Virus record (IMG/VR): IMGVR_UViG_3300032893_000308
Coordinates: 1 to 20,104 of that record
Length of the DNA: 20,104 bases
Strand: one strand, 5' to 3'
Source: a virus
Below, one piece after another: positions 14,431 through 20,104 of the stretch. The stretch's first letter is position 1, and each line of letters opens with the position of its first letter. The notes beneath the pieces are model-generated. The model saw only the letters and a program-made list of their open reading frames with translations. It was not told the origin of the DNA and ran no database searches. Position numbers and translations under genes: made by a program.

Positions 14431-15412
14431 CCTACGCGGATCGCATGGGTCCGGTAAGACATACGTCTCTCATCGTCTTATCGACGAGCATGCACACGAG
14501 GCTTTGATCGAGCCGGAGTACGTGCAGGAGAAGCACTTCATTAAGCCTAACTGTCACGCTATCGAGGGCGGTCTTTACATTCTCGGGCGTTGGAAGTCGG
14601 GCATGGACGGCATCTTCCCACAGACAATCGTCGAGGAGATGATCGAGTACTGGGCTCCTAAGGGACACGTGATCTGGGAGAACGTCATGGTTTCAGCGAA
14701 CGTCGGACGCTGGGCCGTTCTCTCGCATAAGCTTGAGCCGATCAACCACAACATCTGGGCCTTCTTCGACACGCCTCTTGAACTTTCGATTGAGCGCGTG
14801 ATGTCACGTCGGCAGGAATCCGCTGAGCGAGGTTTCAACCATCGTCAGGAGGATAGTGAGGTCAAACTCGACGTACTTGCCCAGCATTGGCGCCGGTGCC
14901 GACGCGCAGCCGTGCGTGCCTACCAGGACGGAATCGACGTCCGGTGGATCGACCACACCTGTGCGTACGAGCAGGTGTATGACCTGCTTGCAACAGAGGG
15001 AGATTGGAATCCACCGGGAGGCGGAAGTCTTTACGGCGCTCCAGAGCTCATTCCGTGGCAACCTACGGAGGAGGAGATCGAGTACGTCCTGAAGACTGCT
15101 ATTCTTCCCTGGGAGCCTGAGGATACCGTTACCAAGACGAGCTATGTTTCGGCACCTCGAATGAAGTTCAGCAAGAACCCAGACCAGGAGTTCGGTCTCG
15201 CGGTCAAGCGATGGGGCGCAGGATACGAGGATAGTGAGGTCTTTGGGCATACCGTCAAGAGCTGGGAGGGCTACCACAACCCTCAGAAGATTATCCTCCC
15301 ACCTGCGCCCAAGACGGTTACGATGATAACGACACGTAGAATAACACAAGTGGAGACTGAGGAACTGATCGGACTTGGCGGAGAGGTTCAGGTGTGGCCG
15401 AGTGCCTCATAA
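14420..15412 (+). CDS. P-loop kinase resembling 5-hydroxymethyl-dU DNA kinase
   Basis: A 330-residue protein whose N-terminal 195 residues form a P-loop kinase. Walker A is GSHGSGKT at 7-14, preceded by MLINLR, the same opening (MLIN-R-G) seen in phage 5-hydroxymethyl-dU DNA kinases. Further shared features, from memory, are YILGRWKSGMDGI (53-65) and HVIWENVMVSANVGRW (83-98), which match their LGxYxxxGGxD and vlfEGxxvS segments. The second half (200-330) has no recognised domain. If the homology holds, the enzyme phosphorylates a hydroxymethylated pyrimidine in DNA, making it reactive for further decoration. An alternative is a general nucleotide or metabolite kinase. The family match rests on a few motifs. 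Confidence 0.7.
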   Translation: MLINLRGSHGSGKTYVSHRLIDEHAHEALIEPEYVQEKHFIKPNCHAIEGGLYILGRWKSGMDGIFPQTIVEEMIEYWAPKGHVIWENVMVSANVGRWAVLSHKLEPINHNIWAFFDTPLELSIERVMSRRQESAERGFNHRQEDSEVKLDVLAQHWRRCRRAAVRAYQDGIDVRWIDHTCAYEQVYDLLATEGDWNPPGGGSLYGAPELIPWQPTEEEIEYVLKTAILPWEPEDTVTKTSYVSAPRMKFSKNPDQEFGLAVKRWGAGYEDSEVFGHTVKSWEGYHNPQKIILPPAPKTVTMITTRRITQVETEELIGLGGEVQVWPSAS

Positions 15413-15572
15413 GGATCCTGTTGCAAGAAAAGCTTGTATGCGAGAAGCGCAGCGACGGTACCGAAACAGTAATGCCGCCTATCAGTTGCGTGAGGATCAG
15501 CGAAGTACCCTTCGCCGAGTAAGAGAACGACTTCAACGACACAGAGAGGAAGCAGAGGCTCTATATGCCTGA
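15402..15572 (+). CDS. Small basic hypothetical protein
   Basis: A 56-residue protein. The GTG start at 15402 is chosen because AGG lies 9 bases upstream; the frame stays open upstream to a TTG at 15375, inside the kinase gene. The product is strongly basic and helical (REAQRRYRNSNAAYQLREDQ, then RRVRERLQRHREE), so it probably forms one long amphipathic helix that may bind nucleic acid. It overlaps the kinase by 11 bp and the next gene by 8 bp. No family recognised. Confidence 0.6.
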   Translation: MPHKDPVARKACMREAQRRYRNSNAAYQLREDQRSTLRRVRERLQRHREEAEALYA

Positions 15573-15798
15573 GTATAACTACAAGGATAACGCGCGTTTA
15601 GCGTATGACGCGAACAAGAAAAGACTGCGCACCGAGGGCGCTATCATTCTAGATGTTATCATGAATGAGGCACTAGCTGAGATGACCGCTCAGTTTAATG
15701 AGGCTCTAGCTAACGGTGAGATTCTGGAGATCGGGGGCTCCCGTGAGGAGATGAAGCGATTCCTTCGAATCGCAGCAACACGTGAGCTAGGTGCCTGA
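15565..15798 (+). CDS. Small helical hypothetical protein
   Basis: A 77-residue protein with an ATG at 15565, AGAGG upstream, and 8 bp of overlap with the previous gene. Predicted as two helices joined by a short glycine turn (residues 15-50 and 57-75); it is acidic overall with an Asn/Tyr-rich N-terminus. No known motif. Confidence 0.65.
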   Translation: MPEYNYKDNARLAYDANKKRLRTEGAIILDVIMNEALAEMTAQFNEALANGEILEIGGSREEMKRFLRIAATRELGA

Positions 15799-15800
15799 AC

Positions 15801-16397
15801 GTGAAGGCGACTGTAAAGGAACGAATCCGGATTCTTGACTTCGACATCGAAGCTCGGCCCCTCTCATACCTTGGGTCAGACTTTACCACCCGGGAGATCA
15901 CCGCAATCGCGTGGTGCTGGGTAGGCGAAGGATCGGAGCCTGAGGTTAGGGCCATTCCTGAGGTGTCCATCATCAAGATGCTTGGTGACTTTCTCAAGGT
16001 TTACAACCAGGCCGGAATGGTTACCGGGCACTATGTAAGAGGGTACGACCTGCCGACGATTAACGGCGCGCTACTTGAACTAGGTGAGGCTCCTCTTCAA
16101 AGCAAGCTCGCACATGACACAAGCATCGACCTCATCAAGAGGTCAGGAATCTCAGGAAGTCAGGAGAACCTCGGTGCAATGCTGGGACTCGATGCACCTA
16201 AGATCGGGATGAACCAGCATAAGTGGCGAACCGCTAACCGTCTTACGAAGGAGGGAATTGCGCTTACCAAGGAGCGCGTTGTTGGAGACGTCATTCAGCA
16301 CATGGAGCTTCGAGCCGCGCTTCTGGCGCAGGGCTCACTAGGTCCGCCTCGCATGTGGACCTCCAGTCCGACACCTTACGCAAGCTACACACCCTAG
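15801..16397 (+). CDS. DnaQ-like (DEDD) 3'-5' exonuclease
   Basis: Predicted DEDD-family 3'-5' exonuclease, 198 residues, GTG start. Exo I is ILDFDIEAR with D15-x-E17; Exo II is GHYVRGYDLPTIN, with D83 in the GYDLP segment; Exo III is VVGDVIQH with D163. These give the acidic set of this class. Because the polymerase at 1-930 shows no proofreading domain within the window, this protein could supply proofreading in trans or take part in DNA end processing. The gene follows a small unknown by 2 bp, with only a weak ribosome-binding site. Family good; the exact role is inferred. Confidence 0.8.
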   Translation: MKATVKERIRILDFDIEARPLSYLGSDFTTREITAIAWCWVGEGSEPEVRAIPEVSIIKMLGDFLKVYNQAGMVTGHYVRGYDLPTINGALLELGEAPLQSKLAHDTSIDLIKRSGISGSQENLGAMLGLDAPKIGMNQHKWRTANRLTKEGIALTKERVVGDVIQHMELRAALLAQGSLGPPRMWTSSPTPYASYTP

Positions 16398-16405
16398 GAG
16401 GAGAC

Positions 16406-16777
16406 GTGAGTGAAGATGAGCACGCTGTCGCACCAAGTAACTCTGTACCCCGAAGAACTCGAGGCCCTGCAGACCTACTGGCGGAACGCCGGACGTACAC
16501 CCGACGGTTCGGGTCCGGAAGAGAAACACCTACAGTTGAGGCTTTTCTACGACATGCTGAACGGTTTGGAACAGAGGGAGTTGTGGATGCTGCAATCGAA
16601 ACAGGATACGGAGCTGATGCCTGTGTTCGCATTCTCGAGCACTGTGACCGACTTGATGCCGCGGAGATACTTGCTCGACGGCCAGGCGCCCGCCTTACAA
16701 AGAAGTCGCCCGCTGTGGATAGGGTAAATGACCTACTAGGTATTCCAAAGGATAAACCGCAAAGTAAGATAGAGTAA
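16406..16777 (+). CDS. Hypothetical protein, helical, unknown function
   Basis: A 123-residue protein with a GTG start 4 bases after AGGAGG (16396-16401). It competes with another open frame, 16410-16727, which uses many TTG and CTG leucine codons unlike the neighbouring genes; the 16406 frame uses CTT, CTA and CTC as they do, so I prefer it. Residues 45-95 (VEAFLRHAERFGTEGVVDAA and LEHCDRLDAAEILA) suggest a bundle of short helices that could include a helix-turn-helix. No family recognised. It is followed after 4 bp by the membrane cassette. Confidence 0.6.
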   Translation: MSEDEHAVAPSNSVPRRTRGPADLLAERRTYTRRFGSGRETPTVEAFLRHAERFGTEGVVDAAIETGYGADACVRILEHCDRLDAAEILARRPGARLTKKSPAVDRVNDLLGIPKDKPQSKIE

Positions 16778-16781
16778 AGAT

Positions 16782-17225
16782 ATGGAGCATGTGGTTTTCC
16801 TTAAGTGGGCTCTCCTTAACGCGCTAACCGCGGTCTTCTTTGTCGCTGCCGGGTACCTCTATCACTCGCACATTCACGGCGCGGCTCTTGTTGCCGTCCC
16901 GATGCTCCTCACACTCTTTACGTTCATGACGGCATACGGAGGCTGGCTTTGTTGGAAGACGGATCTTGCGACTAAGACCTACCTAAAGGATAGGATCCGA
17001 CACGATCTTGATTGGCTTAACTACTTTGCGTATACCCTGCAGGTAGGAGGTATCATGTGTACCCTCATCGGGTTCTACCTGATCCTAGGTCACGGCATCG
17101 AAGCGAACTTCCAGCAAAAGCTAGCAGGTGGTAGCGTGGCGTTGCTAGGTTCATTCGTGGGCGTTCTCTGTTCGCTTGTTCTACTTACCGAGCAGAGAGT
17201 CATCGAGCACGAGCTAGGAGGATAA
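16782..17225 (+). CDS. ExbB/MotA/TolQ-like membrane channel subunit
   Basis: A 147-residue membrane protein with four predicted helices at 9-27, 34-57, 83-103 and 114-135. The last two, LQVGGIMCTLIGFYLILG and KLAGGSVALLGSFVGVLCSL, match the two core helices of MotA/TolQ/ExbB channels (Gly-rich GxxGTxxG-type helix, then LAxGxxxAL...GxxxxL). These subunits form a ring that uses proton or ion flow to drive a partner. It is shorter than ExbB and lacks a large cytoplasmic domain. The next gene encodes an ExbD-like partner, which strengthens the call. It may move ions, move a partner protein, or act as a membrane-damaging or exclusion protein. Family likely, function unproven. Confidence 0.72.
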   Translation: MEHVVFLKWALLNALTAVFFVAAGYLYHSHIHGAALVAVPMLLTLFTFMTAYGGWLCWKTDLATKTYLKDRIRHDLDWLNYFAYTLQVGGIMCTLIGFYLILGHGIEANFQQKLAGGSVALLGSFVGVLCSLVLLTEQRVIEHELGG

Positions 17226-17227
17226 CC

Positions 17228-17839
17228 TTGCACGGACAGCGACCTATGGTCGTGGTCGTGGACATGCTCTGTTGTCTTCTGATCGTCTTTCTGCTCCTGG
17301 CTGCGCCGCCAGCAAAGCCTCCGAATCCTCCGACATACGGACAGTACGCCGTAACGATTCAGTGGCGAAGCGGAAGTAACAACGATGTCGATCTCTACGT
17401 AAGAGACCCCGTGGGAAACGTCTGCTTCTTCGCGGCTGAGAACATCGGACTTATGCAGCTTGAGGGAGACGATCTCGGGACCAAGACGTCAGGAACCACG
17501 ACACTCTCGGACGGAAGAAAGATCGTTGTGCCGAGAAACTCCGAACGTACGGTCATTCGGGGTATCATCGCCGGAGAGTACACCGTGAATGTTCACATGT
17601 ACCTCCGAAATGACAAGTTGCCTCCTGATACGATTGTTCTCGTCCAGCTCTGGACCCTTCGAGGGAATGATCATGTGATTCACCAGCAGTACATTACACT
17701 GCACGGCACCGGTGACGAGCAGACGGCTTTTCGCTTTAGGATGAATGAGGTAGGAAACGTGACTTCCTACAATCGACTTCCTGCTCACTTCACGGGGTAC
17801 AGCAGCATTCCTACCGTATTCTCAGGATCACCCGGTTGA
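17228..17839 (+). CDS. ExbD/TolR-like protein with beta-rich C-terminal domain
   Basis: A 203-residue protein with TTG start. Its single N-terminal helix (residues 8-26) carries D12 in VVVVDMLCCLLIVFLLL, the location of the essential Asp in the ExbD/TolR/MotB helix that threads the ExbB ring. After a Pro-rich linker (27-38), residues 40-175 form a beta-rich domain with NDVDLYVRDPVGNVCF and AGEYTVNVHMYL, resembling DUF2135- or pre-peptidase-type beta-sandwich domains that face outside the membrane. It has no OmpA-like peptidoglycan-binding domain, so it is not a standard MotB or ZorB. Placed directly after the ExbB-like gene. Helix and Asp clear; family moderately sure. Confidence 0.72.
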   Translation: MHGQRPMVVVVDMLCCLLIVFLLLAAPPAKPPNPPTYGQYAVTIQWRSGSNNDVDLYVRDPVGNVCFFAAENIGLMQLEGDDLGTKTSGTTTLSDGRKIVVPRNSERTVIRGIIAGEYTVNVHMYLRNDKLPPDTIVLVQLWTLRGNDHVIHQQYITLHGTGDEQTAFRFRMNEVGNVTSYNRLPAHFTGYSSIPTVFSGSPG

Positions 17840-18360
17840 TCATCTTCATCGGTTTTGTGCTTCTCTTTACCGTCCTTCTCTGGGGACTTATCTACGCTCG
17901 AGGACCTTGGTGGTCCAAGCTAGCTGTTACCGTAGTCACGCTCTCCTTTACGTTTCTAGTTTGGGGTGCTCTCGGTTCATACCGGGGTTGGCCAGCACCC
18001 CTAAGCCTTCCGTCTAACGCCGTTTTCATCTCCTGTGAGGTTAACGAGCCGGATGCCGTTAGCAACGATCCGGGTGCAATTTACCTATGGCTCATTCCGG
18101 CAAAGCGCCAGCAGGATCTGGTTGGGTACCACTCCAGTAGGTATGAACCTAGGGCCTATAAGGAGCACTATTCAGAGGAGCTCGCATCAGCTTGTGATCA
18201 GGCATCTAAGATGTCGAAGACGAGTCCTACGGGAGTTGGTTTGCATACCGTCCGTTCTTCGGCTAAAATTCACGGAGTAACACGAGGACAATCGTCAGCG
18301 GGTGAGTACCATCCTTACTTGCTTCCTCCTCCCGCAATTCCTAGAAAAGGAGCACGGTGA
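17836..18360 (+). CDS. Two-helix membrane protein with soluble C-terminal domain, unknown function
   Basis: A 174-residue protein that starts at TTG 17836, overlapping the previous stop by 4 bp. Two transmembrane helices are predicted at 2-21 and 27-48. Residues 60-130 form a polar domain with C67 and C120, and the C-terminus ends in a proline-rich stretch (PYLLPPPAIPRK). No family recognised. The gene is tightly coupled to the ExbBD-like genes and to the next gene (4 bp overlap), which suggests a shared membrane complex. Confidence 0.65.
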   Translation: MIIFIGFVLLFTVLLWGLIYARGPWWSKLAVTVVTLSFTFLVWGALGSYRGWPAPLSLPSNAVFISCEVNEPDAVSNDPGAIYLWLIPAKRQQDLVGYHSSRYEPRAYKEHYSEELASACDQASKMSKTSPTGVGLHTVRSSAKIHGVTRGQSSAGEYHPYLLPPPAIPRKGAR

Positions 18361-18749
18361 ACAAGGCCACTGTAACCGTTATCATCGCAGCAGTTCTTTC
18401 ACTTGCGTTTGCTGCGTGGGTTGTTAGTAACGCAACGTCAAGTAAGAAGAAGAATGCCGCCCCTGCGGTCGCACATACTAGTCAGCCTACGCCAGCAGTT
18501 GCAGGCGTAACCTTTGCGCAGGTGTTCAACCGTACGCCACCTACCACGCTCCAGGTTACGTCGATCGGTAAGTGTGCTCAGAATCCTAGCGACGCTACGG
18601 TCTATGCCTGTGACTTCGGCGTGACCAAGGTAGCGACCGGCCAGAAAATCTGTGCGGCCGTTTCATTTAGCCTGAACGCTACGACCAACAAGATAAAGTA
18701 TCTTCAGAGTGTTCGGGTTGCCGACAAGTACTGCACTACAACCGCGTGA
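18357..18749 (+). CDS. Membrane-anchored, Cys-containing extracytoplasmic protein
   Basis: A 130-residue protein with GTG start after AAAGGAG. An N-terminal hydrophobic helix (5-24, VTVIIAAVLSLAFAAWVVS) acts as a signal anchor; a Pro/Ala-rich linker (34-48) follows, then a domain with four cysteines (C73, C85, C99, C126) that could make two disulfides outside the cytoplasm. No lipobox is visible. It overlaps the next gene by 4 bp. Probably an exported partner of the membrane complex; function unknown. Confidence 0.65.
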   Translation: MNKATVTVIIAAVLSLAFAAWVVSNATSSKKKNAAPAVAHTSQPTPAVAGVTFAQVFNRTPPTTLQVTSIGKCAQNPSDATVYACDFGVTKVATGQKICAAVSFSLNATTNKIKYLQSVRVADKYCTTTA

Positions 18750-20104
18750 ATGAACGTAAAAGGTTAGGGCTTCTTGCAACCGGGCTTGCACTTCTTTCGG
18801 CGCCGGTCGTTATCTTTTGGGAGCGTAGCAACGGGCATGGCCTAGCATTTTCGGTTGCGGTTGCGCTTTTCGCCGTGGCTGCCTTTAGAGGACTGATGGA
18901 TCAGTTCTTTAAGCATACAATGAAGGCACCTAGCCTCTTTGGTGTGAGCGATCCGCTAGCTCGAGAGGATGACGCACTTTACCGCCGGCGCATCCACTTC
19001 TGGGGAGTTTTCTTTAAGCTAACCCCACTGTGGCTTTTTCTAGCGTGGCGCGGACCGCACATCATGGGGTACCTGACAAATCCTCAGTACCTTCAGACGC
19101 TGATCATGCTCCCGATTTTCTTCCTGTTCAACTTCCTCATCTTCATGGGGCCTATGGTTGCAATGGGAATCTCACAGATTAGAGGGTTTGAGCCAGGAGA
19201 TGCGAGCTGGGGTGTAAAGCTCGAAGACGTGCGTGGTCAGGCTGAGGCCAAGGATGAGATCAACAAGATCATTACGCTCTGGCAGTCGGGCGAGAAGTTT
19301 GTAGAAGCGGGAGGGAAACGAGAGAGAGGAATCCTCTTTCTCGGCCCTCCCGGTACCGGAAAGACGATGCTAGCCAAAGCAATTGCGACTGGATTCAACT
19401 GCCCAATCGTGACGATTCCTGGCTCGGGTTTTGCCCAAATGTTTATGGGTCTTGATATTGTGATCGTGCGCTTTATGGCGCGTAAGGCGAAAAAGCTAGC
19501 CTCCAAGTGGGGCGGCCAGTGTATCGTCTTCATCGACGAGATCGACGCGGTCGGGATGAGGCGTTCCGCGCTTCTTCCAGGAGGACGCAAGCAAGACCAG
19601 ATTGCAGGCGGGATGGGAATGATGGGAATGGGTGGCATGGCGATCAACCAGCTTCTCGTCGTCATGGATGGCATCGACTCTCCGGGCTTTTTTAAGCGGT
19701 GGACCGTCTCGAAGTTCAACACGCTTCTCGACGCCTCATACCTCGTGCCTCGCCGGGTCAAGGGTCACAGCCTTAGGATGCGTCCCGCAAAGCCCTCAGG
19801 GAATCAGATTTACTTCATCGGCGCAACGAACGTGGCGCTCGAGGCACTCGATCCCGCCCTTACGCGCGCTGGGCGCATGGGACGCCACATCTACTTCCGT
19901 GAACCGACCAAGAAGGACCGCATCGACGTCTTTGACCTCTACCTAGGAAAGGTGAAGCATGATCCTGAAATGGATGCGCCGGAGGCGAGAGAGGAAATTG
20001 CTCGCGTCACGTCTGGATACAGCCCTGCGGACATCGAGCAAGTCTGCTCTCTTGCTCTCACCTATGCGCATCACTCCAATCGAGAGGCCTTTACTCGTGA
20101 TGAT
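18746..20104 (+). CDS. FtsH-like membrane AAA+ ATPase; 3' end outside window
   Basis: Runs off the window after 453 codons. Start GTG 18746 overlaps the previous stop by 4 bp. Four predicted transmembrane helices lie in residues 8-140 (about 8-24, 34-50, 86-101, 117-140), where FtsH usually has two. Then a classic AAA+ domain: VKLEDVRGQAEAKDEI (157-172), Walker A GPPGTGKT (200-207), pore loop FAQMFMG (229-235), Walker B IVFIDEID (260-267), ATN at 360-362, and arginine-finger stretch ALTRAGRMGR (371-380). It resembles FtsH, but a Gly/Met-rich segment GGMGMMGMGGM (288-298) and about 42 residues (312-354) lie between Walker B and the second region of homology. Whether an M41 zinc protease domain follows is unknown. 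Confidence 0.9.
   Translation, partial: MNERKRLGLLATGLALLSAPVVIFWERSNGHGLAFSVAVALFAVAAFRGLMDQFFKHTMKAPSLFGVSDPLAREDDALYRRRIHFWGVFFKLTPLWLFLAWRGPHIMGYLTNPQYLQTLIMLPIFFLFNFLIFMGPMVAMGISQIRGFEPGDASWGVKLEDVRGQAEAKDEINKIITLWQSGEKFVEAGGKRERGILFLGPPGTGKTMLAKAIATGFNCPIVTIPGSGFAQMFMGLDIVIVRFMARKAKKLASKWGGQCIVFIDEIDAVGMRRSALLPGGRKQDQIAGGMGMMGMGGMAINQLLVVMDGIDSPGFFKRWTVSKFNTLLDASYLVPRRVKGHSLRMRPAKPSGNQIYFIGATNVALEALDPALTRAGRMGRHIYFREPTKKDRIDVFDLYLGKVKHDPEMDAPEAREEIARVTSGYSPADIEQVCSLALTYAHHSNREAFTRDD

Noticed and set aside
16410-16727. Overlapping + strand open frame of 105 codons
   Set aside because: It is rich in TTG and CTG leucine codons unlike surrounding genes. The frame starting at 16406 has better codon use and ends just before the next gene.
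16782-17839. Zorya-type defence motor (ZorA/ZorB)
   Set aside because: The ExbD-like protein lacks an OmpA-type peptidoglycan-binding domain, the ExbB-like protein lacks a long tail, and no ZorC or ZorD-like gene follows.
19237-19761. 174-codon minus-strand open frame
   Set aside because: It is antisense to the AAA+ core of the FtsH-like gene and gives a Pro/Ile-rich product without motif.
1-20104. Bacterial chromosome or integrated element instead of a phage
   Set aside because: All genes are on one strand and tightly overlapping, with polA, Sak4, DUF3310, RuvC-like and many tiny unknown genes. No attachment site, integrase or host operon is seen, although a prophage cannot be fully excluded from 20 kb.

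Overview
The window reads as part of the genome of a tailed dsDNA bacteriophage. All credible genes lie on the + strand. They are packed with 4-26 bp overlaps or gaps of at most about 40 bp, they start with ATG, GTG or TTG, and most have a strong AGGAGG-type ribosome binding site. They encode a typical viral replication, recombination and nucleotide toolkit. I see no tRNA, rRNA, insertion sequence, CRISPR array or convincing terminator. GC is about 50-58% in most genes, with one clear AT-richer gene (HNH-like, about 40%). The inositol-1-phosphate synthase looks actinobacterial in length and motifs, which together with frequent GTG starts suggests an actinobacterial host. That host call is an inference, not something the sequence proves.

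Layout. (1) 1-2733: the C-terminal part of a family A DNA polymerase, six small unknown genes, and a RuvC-like resolvase. (2) 2754-6959: a SNF2/DEAH helicase, a small unknown, an HD-domain nucleotide phosphohydrolase, a DUF3310-like protein, a one-pass membrane peptide, a PD-(D/E)XK exonuclease of the RecB/Cas4 type, and a small DPPW methyltransferase-like protein. (3) 7000-9416: after an extended -10 promoter, a ClpP-like protease with a coiled-coil N-terminus, a Sak4-like RecA-fold ATPase, an SSB-like partner and a MazG/dUTPase-2-like NTP pyrophosphatase. (4) 9416-15412: a candidate DNA-hypermodification and sugar-phosphate island. It holds a divergent cytosine-C5 methyltransferase, an AT-rich HNH-like gene, myo-inositol-1-phosphate synthase, a HAD phosphatase, a tentative ADDT-like base-modification protein, a tiny membrane protein, a Cys-based phosphatase and a P-loop kinase resembling 5-hydroxymethyl-dU DNA kinases. 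(5) 15402-16777: two small unknowns, a DnaQ-like 3'-5' exonuclease and another unknown. (6) 16782-20104: five overlapping membrane-protein genes, namely an ExbB/MotA/TolQ-like channel, an ExbD-like partner with a beta-rich domain, a two-TM protein, a membrane-anchored Cys-containing protein and an FtsH-like AAA+ ATPase that runs off the window.

How they may work together. Regions 1-3 and 5 copy, repair and recombine DNA and clean the nucleotide pool. Region 4 could build a modified base, possibly with an inositol or phosphate group. Region 6 could form an ion-driven membrane complex coupled to an AAA+ unfoldase or protease. The two most novel candidates are the inositol/kinase/phosphatase island and the ExbBD-like plus FtsH-like membrane cassette. 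In both cases the individual family calls are better supported than the joint function.
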